DNA of 64,000 bases from Rotaria sordida (lineage: Eukaryota; Rotifera; Eurotatoria; Philodinida; Philodinidae): contig CAJNOL010000140.1 in assembly GCA_905250125.1 (NCBI GenBank), positions 62,001-126,000 of the forward strand, given 5' to 3'. This document shows, piece after piece, positions 49,189-60,481 of the stretch (positions within the stretch are counted from its first letter, which is position 1; each line of letters starts with the position of its first letter). The notes under the pieces are model-generated. The model saw only the letters and a list, made by a program, of their open reading frames with translations. It made no database searches and was not told where the DNA came from. Position numbers and translations under genes: made by a program.

Positions 49189-51604
49189 TTATACACGAAA
49201 TCGTACTTGCAAAAAACGACCTTTATATGGCATATTATGTAATGCTTTAATGGATGCTAATGCATCATTCATATGTCGAAATACAACAAAACCATAACCT
49301 AAAATTAAATATTTAAATTTATATTTTGAAACAAAAAGTTAACAAAATAAAAAACCTTTTCCAATTGTTGTTCGTTTATTTTTAATAACATCTGTACGAA
49401 TTATAGGTCCAAAACCTTGAAATATATTTAATACTTCTTCTTGTGTTGTTTCTGGTCCAATACCATAAATAAAAACAACAAAACCACCACTTGATACATC
49501 AATTATATTCGATGAAATTAATGATGAATTATTTGAATCTACACTTGAATGTTGACCTGTACCATTATTTAATGATTCACTTGATGTTAATGAAGAATTT
49601 GATCTAAATAATTTGACTTGATATTATTTTTGTTTTTCAAAAATAAAACCTATTAAACTTACGCGCCATTTGTCGTTGCTAATGTATCAAGAATTTGATC
49701 TGTATTTTTATTTTGTGTTGTTGTTGTTGTTATACCATTATTCGGATATACAACAGGCATTGACATTGTTGATCCACATATATTTGACCAAAAAGGCATC
49801 ATTAATAAAGTATTCATAAGTAAATTCATATCTTGTCCTTGTTGTTGAGTATTATTTGAATTATTTCCATTAACAATTAAATTTAATTGTGCCATTTGTG
49901 CATTAAGAATATCCGATGGATCACGAGTATTTGTTAAATTTGATAATGATGAAATATTATTATCAATTTGTGGTAAATAACGTGCCATTAATTGACGTCG
50001 ACGTTTATCATCATCAGCAAATTTAACAAGTAATGGACGTTGATGATCAATAATTTGTCCATTAAGACATTCAACTAAGAAGAAAAAAAAACATGATTTC
50101 AATTTTGATTTATAAAACAAAAACAAAAGTTGGTTGTTTTTTTTTTACCTGCACGTTGTGCTTGTGAACGAGTACCCATAATAACAAATGCAATACCTCG
50201 TGGACTATCTGTTGATTGATCACGAATAACACGTGCTTGAATTATTTCTCCATATGGTGAAAATAATTCAATTAATTTATTTTCATCATATTTTTCTAAA
50301 AAAAGAAAAAACAAAAATAATCTCGATAAATTATAATCCTCTTTGTTTCTACCAGGTAAATTTCTTATATAAAGATTTGTACCACGTGTTTCTTCACATT
50401 TTGGTCTTGCATAAGATACTTTTATTGTTTTATGTTCCAGTTTTAATTGATTAAGTGTATCAATTGCTATATATAAAATTAAATGAGAATATTAAAAAAA
50501 AACTTAAATATATATAATAATTTACCTTTAGCTGCATCTTCAGCTCGATAATAATCAACAAAACCATAACCATATGAATATCCAGTTGCACGATCATACC
50601 TAAAAAAATTATCAAAACTAAGATAAATACGTAAGAGGATTGGTTAAGGCATGCCAGTTTTTTGTCTGAAAATTTTCAATAGTTGGCATCATCTTTTTCT
50701 TGAAACGTGTTATTTTTCCAACAAAAAGCGGAAAATCTTTTTCGTTTTTTTCTGATCGCATATACTAGAATTCTCAAAGAAACTTCATTGTAGCCAATTA
50801 AAAGAGCATGTGAAATCGCAGTGACTAATAGAACCAATTTTTTGAATTAAGTCTTTTCAATATTATATAAAGCAGCACTTCTATAAATAGATCTCCCATT
50901 TTTTTATTAACATACCGTGTTTGATCAATTTTTCTCTACTTATAAATCACTGAAGAGAATCAAAAGTAATCAGATAGAATGAGAACTTTATACTCTCTCT
51001 AACTGTATATTAAGAATTCTTTCTCTCATTTAAAGTTAGTTCATTGGGAATAAATCTTTGATGATGGACAAAACACTAATTTAAAAAGTATTGGTAAATG
51101 TTTGCTCATTATTTGGAGATCTTGGTATCATTGTGAAGAAGTTCAAAATATTTTAGTTACTGATTTACGGGTTAGTTAGATGTAAGCAAATATTTAAATA
51201 AATTGAAAACATTGTTCATACTAAACAAAATAGACTTTCTTCTATTATTCATAATTTCTCTGAATGAAATTTTAAGATAGTTTTGAATTTCTAGTGTTGT
51301 ACATTTTCTCATAATTTTGAGGATGGGAAGAAGATCTTCAAAAGGCTTATATTTACATCAAACGACAATATCGTAATCGACCAATTTGTGAAAACATTTG
51401 ACGAAATTGTTGTTCTTTAACTGATTGTGGAAGATAATTGACAATTAAACATGTTCGACTATGATCATTTTTACTTAAATTTGAACCATAACCACTTGAA
51501 TCAGTACCTTTCGTATGACCACTACCTAATGATATATCCGATAATGTATTTATAGCAATACGATCAATTGAATTATTTAAAATCATTTTTTGTATATCAA
51601 CCAT
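49189..51604 (-). CDS. ELAV/Hu-family RNA-binding protein (three RRMs)
   Basis: Seven exons (51604-51357, 50599-50526, 50466-50353, 50295-50149, 50074-49663, 49603-49356, 49298-49189) join in phase to 450 residues. RRM1 has RNP2 LIVNYL at 53-58 and RNP1 YGYGFVDY at about 92-99. RRM2 begins TNLYIRNLP near 137, with RGIAFVIM as RNP1. A linker of about 130 residues is rich in Asn and Gln. RRM3 carries VFIYGIGPETTQEEVLNIF and GYGFVVFR. Two close RRMs, a hinge and a C-terminal RRM is the ELAV/Hu plan; these proteins bind U/AU-rich RNA and regulate splicing and mRNA stability. RRM3 has FVVFIYGI where Hu proteins have IFVYNL. Intron 1 (757 bp) carries the repeat at 50715-50900. Within the broader ELAV/CELF group the ELAV assignment is likely but not certain. 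Confidence 0.82.
50715..50900. repeat. Dispersed repeat, copy 2 (first copy at 4640-4875)
   Basis: Blocks GGAAAATCTTT, CTTCATTGTAGCCAATTA, AGAGCATGTG, GCAGTG, TTTTTTGAATTAAG and ATTATATAAA appear in the same order as at 4640-4875. It lies in intron 1 of the ELAV-like gene. Confidence 0.65.
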
Positions 51605-52281
51605 ATTAGAAATTTTTTTTTGTTTATTTTTATATGAAAAAGTATAAAATAAGACGTTGCAAGTATGAAAAATTGTTTCGATGAATTTAATTGATATTAA
51701 TATTGATGATAATTACTAATCAGCCAATAATTTGATATGTCGTAATAAAATGATGTTAAGAAGAGGAAACTTTTATTTTTGGGAAATAGACTCAACAACT
51801 GATTAATTGTTACTACTTAGTTACAAAATAATAACTATAATTATTATGCGCGTCATTTTGATATGAGCGGGAACTTTAAATCAAATATTTAAGAAATTTT
51901 CTTAAATTTCATATTTAATAGAAAGTAAAAATAATCATCTAATCTAATAATCATATTCTATTATAATATCGATTAATATTTTCATATATATATATATGAA
52001 ACTATACAGTTTATTTTTACAATAAATACTTATAAATTAGAAAGTTACAATATAAATCTTTATGTCACTGCCATCTGTCTCATTGTCTTTTCTATAAGGT
52101 TTTCATCATTCGTTGAAAAGTATCTACCATTAATAACACACAGTATAAGGTGTGAAGTTAACGAATGATTGAAAGCCACAAATAAAACAAAGTGCACTCA
52201 AGATAGAATTTTTTCATATGATGGACTATAGACTAATAAATAGAATTGCACATCTTGCATTCTATTATAAATTTATTTACG
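51605..52281. promoter_or_regulatory. Upstream region of divergent ELAV-like and M23 genes
   Basis: 677 bp between two divergent start codons, AT-rich, with a TATATATA tract near 51990. No specific element identified. Confidence 0.45.
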
Positions 52282-53048
52282 ATGATAGGTGACGTACCTA
52301 CACGTCTTGTTTCGGCTTTAATACATAATCAAAATAAGTTTTCACCAATACTTGGTTTTCCATTAACATCAAGCAATGCTCGTCAACTTAATTTAAGTAT
52401 TCATAATAAAGAATTACAAAAATTTGCCAACGTTGAAGATTATGCCAATACTTTAGATAAAAATTTTATTTGGTAAAAAAAAAAAACCTTTTTCTTTTAT
52501 GATTAAAAAAGAAATCATAATTGTTTATTTTTATAAATAAAATAACATTCAGGTTAGGTGGTTATGGTGAAGAACGAAATATCTATGCACATGCATTGTT
52601 ATTTTCTCAAGATGATCGTAATATACATTTAGGTGTTGATATAGCATTAAAACCAAATACATCAATCTATGCTCCACTTAATGGACGTATACATAGTTTT
52701 AAAAATAATGATAAACCATATGATTTTGGACCAACAATTATTCTTGAACATGAACTTGATGATAATATTCATTTTTATACACTTTATGGTCATTTAAGTT
52801 TAAATTGTTTAAAAAATTTAACTATTGGACAATTAATTGAACAAGGTCAACCTGTTGGTGATATTGGAGATAAAACTGAAAATGGTGGTTGGGATCCACA
52901 TTTACATTTTCAAATTATATCTGATATGGAAAATAGACAAGGTGATTATCCAGGTGTAACATCAAAACAAGATGCATTGATAATGCTTCATAAATGTCCT
53001 GATCCACAATTTATTCTTAATTTTCCTGATAAACCGATTATTTATTAA
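52282..53048 (+). CDS. M23-family (LytM-like) zinc metallopeptidase domain protein
   Basis: Exons 52282-52472 and 52553-53048 join in phase to 228 residues. The LytM/lysostaphin-type core is complete: HLGVDI (H89, D93), ...YGHLS (H144), and DPHLHFQI (H180, H182). In the family H-x3-D and the second His of HxH bind zinc, and the other His residues are catalytic. Bacterial M23 enzymes cleave peptidoglycan cross-bridges. There is no signal peptide or membrane segment, so secretion is not evident. M23 domains are rare in animals, and the intron plus eukaryote-like codon use argue against contamination; horizontal acquisition is inference. The start is the first ATG in frame (MIGDVPTRLV); the open frame extends a little upstream without ATG. 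RUSF1 follows after 103 bp on the same strand. Confidence 0.85.
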
Positions 53049-53144
53049 AAATTAAAATAAAAAAAAACATGTTGTTTCTTGTTTTTTTGTTGCTATTTGA
53101 TTTTAATTAACAATGAAAACTAAACTAAAATAAAATATTTAATA

Positions 53145-53151
53145 TTTGTAG
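53145..53151 (+). promoter_or_regulatory. Splice acceptor abutting the RUSF1 start codon (possible trans-splice site)
   Basis: TTTGTAG ends exactly at the ATG of RUSF1, 103 bp after the stop of the M23 gene, with AATAAA-like signals between. Bdelloid rotifers are known to trans-splice a leader RNA; a tightly spaced downstream gene with an acceptor at its ATG fits an operon resolved that way. Confidence 0.5.
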
Positions 53152-55797
53152 ATGGAAGAAAACGAAAATCTAAATAAATTTCATATACAAGAATATGAAT
53201 GTGGACAAAAAACAAATTTATATCGAATGGATAATTATCAAAATTGTATTAATTTATCAACCATGACAAAAAAATCAAATCTTTCGTTTGCATCATTTTT
53301 TCGAGCTTTCTTCTTTCCAGATAATTATCCATTAGGTAATTAAGATATTTATCTATAAAATTTTCAAAATTAATATTTTTTCTTTTATCTAGGTGTTAGT
53401 TCTGATTATGGTATCTATCAATATTATAATATAATTCAAACAGGATGTATTGCAATATCAGGTGCATTAGCATTTAGTGCACTTTTTCGTGGAATGGGTG
53501 TTGGACAAGATGCATCAAATTATTTAGCTGCTTCTATTGTTTGGTTACTTAAAGATGGTGCTGGTATGATTGGTCGAATTATATTTGCTTGGGGTTTTGC
53601 AGCAACATTAGATGCTGATTGTAAACAATGGCATTTTATTGGTGATATACTTAATGATATTGCATGTACACTTGATTTAATAACACCATATTTTCGATCA
53701 GTTTTATTAATTATATCAAGTGTATCGAATATATGTCGTGCAATAACATTTGTTATACATGGTTCAACACGAACAGTTATATTTCAAGTAAGATAATATT
53801 TAGAAAGGAATGTTAAAGTATTAAATGAAATGAAAATAATTATTACTATGATTAAAAAGCTGTTTGTCCAATCCCTTGTGGGATTAAAAATGTGAAACAC
53901 GATGTACCTTCTGTTGCCAATCTTATAAAAATTGTTCTTTTTTATGTATATTGGTGTACATTTCTTCATCGTGGCTTACTTTACATGATAGAGCTGAAAC
54001 AGGATAATACTCCATATATGCTTCAATCATGTGTTAGTTATCTATTATCTCTGATAGTTCCTTGAATTCTTCTTTCAGTCTATGATGATCCCTGGAGCTT
54101 GTCTGTCACGGTCTGTGAGGGGGGAAGGGAAGGGTGCAAATTTCTGTCCCTAAACACTTCAACACTTCTTTCAGATCGTGTTTCACAAAATAATATGAGA
54201 ATGTACTTTCCGTTGGCTAAATTCTTTGAAGACTAGCGTACAGAATTCAGTACGTATTTTTAGAGTTTCTTAATTATTGAATAACTCACTAAGCATAAGA
54301 AAAATATCGATATGTGACTATGTAGTTTTGTCGATTGATCTTAAATATGCTATTTATTTTGTTTGCAAGTATATGGAAAATGACAAAAATGTAAAATAAA
54401 TCAAATGACTTGAAGTTCGAGTGAGTGTGAAGTCTTATTGACAATATTGAACTTATGAATATTTTTTTTCTACATTATAATTATTTTTATTTTTTACATG
54501 ATTATGACGGATATATTTACTACAGAATATATCATAGAAAGGACGACTCTTGGTTTGTCATTCGTATCTTTCGATAGTGAGCTATCATTTTCAATGAATC
54601 ACTCAAATTATATACTAGTTAAACCTTATAATTTGTGTAAATAATTGAAAGACATTTAAGGGCATTGGGTACAACTTTGAAATGAAAATAATATTCCTTA
54701 GCTAAGTTTTAAATTTTTTTTGGAAAAGGAGGACCTCAAACTTCAAATGTCACGCTCGGTTGTAAAATATCTCTAGTTCAGAAGCTATGAAGAACTAATA
54801 CTTCAATTTCATATTGTAAATAGAGCCGAATCAGCGCTATATTTTGATAAAAATAAAAAGTTTTCATCTTTCTTGATTTAGAAGTTATTAGTATTTTGTA
54901 ATATTGAAAATGAAATGTTTATATCTTATCAATCATTCATGAAAAGAGATCTAAATGTGTTGGATGATAAGCATATTTTAAATTCTATTTTAGCATCAAG
55001 CACGTAATAATAATGTAGCTGATATAACAGCTAAATGTTCAAGTTTAGAAACAAGTAAATAAAATAAAATAAATTCTTATTTAAAATAAATATTTTTATT
55101 TATAATATATTTAGTGGTTAGTCTAGTTGCTTTATTTGTTAATATTATTCTTCTTTCAATTTTACCATCAAATTTAATTTGGCCATTATTTATTATATTA
55201 ACTATTGGTCATTTATGGGGAAATTATAAAGCAAAACGCTCTATTTTATTTAATGTATTTAATCATCAACGTTTTCATCTTGTTTGTTCAGAATATTTTA
55301 AAACAAATGGTAAACAAATTCTTTCTGTTGAACAAGTTAATGATCAAGAACCAATTTTATTTAAACCATTACAAAGACATCATTCATATTTAGGTATATC
55401 ATTAAATCATATTCCAAAACATATATTTCCATCTCAAGAACAATTAGAAAATTTTCATAATAATGAAGCTGAACGTTTTTTATTATTATATGATAAACAA
55501 AAAGATATATTTTATGCACTACTTAAACCATATGCAGATAATGATGATTTAATTCGTTTAAATTTTTTTATTGAATTAATTTCCTATGCTAGAAAATCAC
55601 CAATTAATAATTCCAATGAAGAATTATATGAAATAATTAATCGTGTCCAAAAACAAATATCTAATTTAAATAATTGTTTAGATATATTACATGAAAATAA
55701 TAATCATTGTTATGAACAATTTAAAATAATTTGTATTACACATGGTTATAATTTTCATCGATCTCTTTTTAATGTTGATTTTTTTCGAGTTCAATAA
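53152..55797 (+). CDS. RUSF1: RUS1 (DUF647) family protein
   Basis: Exons 53152-53335, 53393-53787, 54994-55054 and 55115-55797 join in phase to 440 residues. Diagnostic segments are FFPDNYPLGVSSDYGIYQYYN, GMGVGQDASNYLAASIVWLL, KDGAGMIGRIIFAW, KQWHFIGDILNDIACTLDLI and TRTVIFQHQARNNNVADITAK. They match the vertebrate RUSF1 (C16orf58) pattern of GVGD..., WILKD-GMLGRI, DILND and HQA-NN-ADVSAK. Hydrophobic stretches fit a membrane protein. The biochemical role of animal RUSF1 is not established; plant relatives act in UV-B and vitamin B6-linked root responses. Intron 2 is 1206 bp and holds a family A repeat. Confidence 0.88.
53865..53945 (-). repeat. Dispersed repeat family A, fragment in RUSF1 intron 2
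   Basis: The reverse complement reads GATTGGCAACAGAAGGTACA, TCGTGTTTCACATTTTTAAT and CCCACAAGGGATTGG, matching the 3' part of the copies at 27425, 44555 and 46690. The 5' part is missing. Confidence 0.6.
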
Positions 55798-56289
55798 TAT
55801 TATTTTTTTTATTTTTTTTTCTCTATAGAAAATCTCGCTTAATTTATTTATTCACGCATTTATAATACTGTACGCCGATGAAACAAATTCTAGCAATATT
55901 ATTTTTTTCATATATAGAGTTGTTATTTGTTATTTAACATGTTATAGTTTATATTTTTTTGACAAATTTGTTTTTGTGATGAAATAAATAACTTTTAATC
56001 ATGCTGAATATTGATGTTTTCGATGGGAACTCTTCACAAAAAAAAAATGAAACACTTGATAAAAAGAAAATGTTAATACAAACTAGGATCACCGTCAACA
56101 TGTTTTAAAACAAGTGAGAGTGAAAGAAAAAAAACGCTGCAGAATTTCACATAACTTTTGGAAATAAAATGACAAAACATAAATGTTAAATATGATCTAG
56201 ACATACGCAAAAACAACAATAGAGAAAACAATAACAAAAAAAAAAAAGAGAAAATTGTTCATAGTTCTTATCCGTAAAAGACGAATCCA
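55798..56289. other. 3' spacer between convergent RUSF1 and RPN2
   Basis: 492 bp, AT-rich, with AATAAA-type signals for both genes (for example near 55980 and, on the other strand, 56160-56240). No gene seen. Confidence 0.55.
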
Positions 56290-58803
56290 TTAAGCTTTCT
56301 TCTCTCTAAAACAATCAAATCATAATAATTATATGAATCAATTTTATTTAACTTACCGTCGAGCAGCTAACGTTGATAATACTCGATGACCAAAAAGAAA
56401 TAATGGTATAGAAATTAAAGCTAAATAACGAATTGTTTGAAACATATCCAAATATTTCCAATAGAAAAACATCAATGCAAAAGCAGCTAAAAAAAAATAT
56501 TTAAAATTTGAATATTATTTCTTTTCAATCTTAAAATTTTTTATTTACCTCCATGTGATATATGAAAACCTAATGGACTAAGTCCCAATGGTAAACCAGA
56601 TAGATTAAAACCAAGTTTAAGCCACTATTAACAAAAAAAACAATACAGGTGTATTTAAATCATTTAATAAAAAAAAAAAAAAAAAAAATCTTGTTCTTAC
56701 TAATATTAAAAGTATTAATAATGGTAATAATGCTAATGTACTAAAAACAAATGCAACAATATTTGGTGGTCGTTTTTCATCTTCACGAAATTGATGAATT
56801 ATTTCTTGTCTAGGTAAATATAAATTTTTATAATCTTTATCAGGAAGACTATCTTCATGAAATGTTAAATGAACATTATTATTTAATATCCATTCATATG
56901 CATTTTGTAATAATGAATCACCAAGAATTAAAACAAGTTCATATTTATCTGATTGATAACGAAAATCATTTGCATTTGTTGTTAAATCCTAATAAAAGAA
57001 AATTATTTTTTTTTTTTTTTTTGTGTTTTTGTAATCATTACCACTTCAACTTTATATTGTGAATTACCATTATCTGTTGCTTCAGCTAAATAAATAATTT
57101 CTTTTTTTGATTGTTTATTTGTAAAACGTAAAAATGCTTGTTGAACAGGCATAAATTCATCACTTTGTTTATCTTTTATTTGAAATTTTACTGTTAATTT
57201 TTGATGATAATCAAGTTCAAGTTTATCAGATTGAGCATTTGGATAAGTTAATCTAAAAAAAATATATCGAATAAAATTATTGTTCAATTCGTTATTATAA
57301 ACTTAAATTACTTGTATGTTTTAGATTGAGCACCATGATCACGATCGGCAACAATTAATTCAGCATTTTCAATTGTACCTTCTGATGTAACTTTAACATC
57401 GATCTAAAATATATAGATTATCATTTGTAACATTAAATTCTCATTATAAAACAAAATTTTTTTTGTTTTTTTAATACAAACTATATTATCAGTTAAACCA
57501 ATTAATTTTCCTTCATTACGTGCTGTTAATGTTAAATGAATTGTATAAAATCCGCGAGGAATTTTTGTATCATAAAATGGTAATTCATAAACAGAACTAA
57601 ACAAAAAATTTATTTTTATTTCAAAAATTATTTTATTTTTTTTTTTGATAATTAAACATACAAATCACTAGCTTTTGAAATAAGTTTTTGTTTTGATATA
57701 ACAACAACTCCATCTTCTTTACGTTTAGCTGATTCAGCAACAACAGACATTTCACCAACAGGTTGTCCTAAAAGATTTGTAATTGAAACAAGTACTGATG
57801 GATTTTGTGGACTAATAGCTGATGGACTAATACGACTAACAACAATTGGTACTGGATTCTAAATTACAAAAAAAAAAAAAAACAAAAATTTTCTTTCGAA
57901 GAAAAAAAAACGAAACTAATGAATTTTTTTGGTTTCCTACCTTATTATCACATAAATGTTTAAATACTTTTGTTAAATAATAAGCACTTCGTAAAGTAGC
58001 AACATGTCGTTTACTTGAAAAATATGTTGCAAATTTTATTAATTGTTTTGGATCAGTTTTAATTGATACACCAGCTTTTTCGGCAACTTCATAAAATGAA
58101 TTAACAATAAATGCTGTTGTACCAATACCACCTTCATATTGTAATATACGTCCATCAATTTCATCAGCTTGTTGAACAAGATCATTTATTGTATCAGCAT
58201 AATATTTTGCTATTGGTTGACTTAATTGTGCACCAGTTAATAATCCATAAGCTTGACTTAATATACTATCATCAGTTTTAGCTAATGTATTAAGACGTTT
58301 TTCAATATTTGATTCATCAATATTTAAACCAAGATTAACACTTGAACAAACGGCATAATAAATATCAGCTGTTTTACTTTCATCCGATTGAAGAACTGAT
58401 GTTAAAGTTGAACGATAATCTTCGGCGGGTAACTAAAATTAAAAAGAAGAAAATAAATAAGTTTTCTTGTTTTTTTTTTTTCGATAGATAAATATACTTT
58501 GCAATTAACTAATGTTTTCGCTGCTTCAGTAGCATGATATATTGATTCAACATTTGATTTATCAACTAATTTTTTAATATCATTACAATGTGAATCAGGA
58601 AGTTGAACACCAAGTTCTTTAACACCACCTAATGTATAATGTAATGATGCTACATCCGAAAATGATTTTATTGCTGTTTGAAATTGAGCTTTTAATCCAT
58701 TTAAATTAACTATATTTAGATTAGAAGCTATTGTTGAAGTTATATACCAAGAAAATATTGGAAGAATAAAAATAATAATCCTCATTAACGATGTAGACGT
58801 CAT
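56290..58803 (-). CDS. RPN2: Ribophorin II, oligosaccharyltransferase subunit
   Basis: Ten exons (58803-58498, 58432-57941, 57858-57662, 57596-57482, 57403-57312, 57252-57042, 56988-56701, 56624-56549, 56486-56357, 56305-56290) join in phase to 640 residues; human RPN2 has 631. An N-terminal signal peptide (MRIIIFILPIFSWYITSTIA) leads into a long luminal domain (LPAEDYRSTLTSVLQSDESK..., YYLTKVFKHL). Three membrane helices follow near the end: VAFVFSTLALLPLLILLIL, GAFALMFFYWKYL and RYLALISIPLFLFG. The tail is REKKA. The protein is a non-catalytic subunit of the ER complex that N-glycosylates nascent proteins at the translocon. The donor of exon 4 (GTTTGT) is weak. An acceptor-like TTTTTTCAG lies 7 nt before the ATG, suggesting a 5' UTR intron or a spliced leader. 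Confidence 0.9.
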
Positions 58804-60481
58804 GATGAATCTGAAAAAACAAAAGAATAAGAAAAAAAAACAAGGTAAGTAGGATATAAGAATATGTCCACTATAGCCGAAGCTGGTAAAATACCGCCAT
58901 ATTGACAACGACAGCATTTGCTATTTTATTGGTTTATATGTCTGGACTAATTATAGATGACTTGGAATTGTTTTCTTTATTCTTTTACCTGTATTACCAG
59001 AGGACGCAAGTAGCTATTGAAACAAAAATATTTGTTGACTCTTTTTTTTTTTTTCTAAATATAATCATATGAATAAGATATTATTTATGAAAAAGAGAAA
59101 ATAAATCCCATATTCATTGTAAAATTTAAACGAAAAACCGAAGTACATGTCAAGGATGTTCAGGATTTGAGCGTTTTTTTTTAGAAATAGATGAGCAGAT
59201 AAATAAATAAAATGTTGAAACTCCGCTAGAAAGAAAAACGAAAATTTTTCACGATTAGGAGTTGTCACCTGATCGAGACACCTACGGCTCATGTTACTTA
59301 TTTTCGATAGATACTATAGAAAATATAAAGATCAAAACTTAGTTTGTAATAATAGGTTATCATAATTTTCAGGAAATTCAAATTTCTGTACACCGGTATA
59401 TAATGGATGATACAAGCTAAGCCATATCACTGCAAGCGTCTAGATGAAATAATTACGATCTATAGCTAAAATTCATTTTCTCACATTCAATTTAAGATCA
59501 GATGCTTCTTCATTCTATTATGAAAAGAATATAAAAATATCTATATTTCAGGCTCGAATTAGATTACATTGGATCAAAAAATTTATTTGTATTAGAAAAT
59601 CATAGAAGATGGAAATAAGTTTCCTCAACAAATCCAATCTCAAAAAAATTAACCATTCTTTCTCTATTCATTGTATGTTAAAGTAGTGTCCTACGAGAGT
59701 ACGACTTTTCGCAATCAGACTTGAATTGAAAACTAATCAATATCCGACAAATACTTTTATAGTCATAGGATGGTTTTCAAACTTTTCTTTTATATGAAAA
59801 ACTATACCATTTAATTGCTTTTATAAACAATAATAAAACAAAAGAAAGACTATCTCTTTTATATAAATAGCAGTTTGAATAAATTAAAATATTTTTAAAG
59901 CGTTAAGATCTCATTAATTGTCGGAATACATGTCATTTAATTTGAATTTCCCTAGAAATCAAAATTTACGATCTTATAATTTTTAATCTTTGAAAAACAT
60001 TCGAAACTTCAATATTGTATTTTATATTTTAGGAAAAGTTTTTTTTTCTTTTTTTTTTTTAAATCGTCAAAATTCATTGTAAAGATAAATTCATTTTACT
60101 TGAAATATTTCTTTTACCTGTTCTATTTATATATATATATATATGTGAAATAAATTTTACAAAGAAAAAGACAATAGCAAGAATACACAAACATCGGTTA
60201 TGCTGTCTGTCTAATGGATAAGATTAATTTCATAACAAATCAAAACAAACAAAACAAAACAAAAAAAAACACAAAGATTCGAACTCATGCTTCTTTCTTT
60301 CAGCTATGCATTCGAATAAGTAATCATAATATACAATAAAAATAAAAAAAAAGAAAAAAAATAAAGTCAATACAACTACTTGTACAAATGAATAGAAATG
60401 AAGTACATAAATTTTGATCGACCAAGATAATTTTATCTATATCTGAGATTAAGAAAAAAACAAAAAAAAAGAAGAAATTAT
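58804..60481. other. Intergenic region between RPN2 and DOT1L
   Basis: 1.68 kb, AT-rich, with a (TA)n tract near 60128-60145. No exon recognised. It contains the RPN2 promoter and the DOT1L 3' UTR. Confidence 0.55.

Noticed and set aside
51355-51357. Stop directly after RLRYCRLM as the end of a short RRM protein
   Set aside because: The stop lies in the intron; a GTAAAT donor two bases earlier joins in phase to the exon encoding the rest of RRM1.
60280-60330. B-box-like GAGTTCGAATC on the minus strand
   Set aside because: No convincing A-box at tRNA spacing and no cloverleaf. Probably a repeat fragment or chance.
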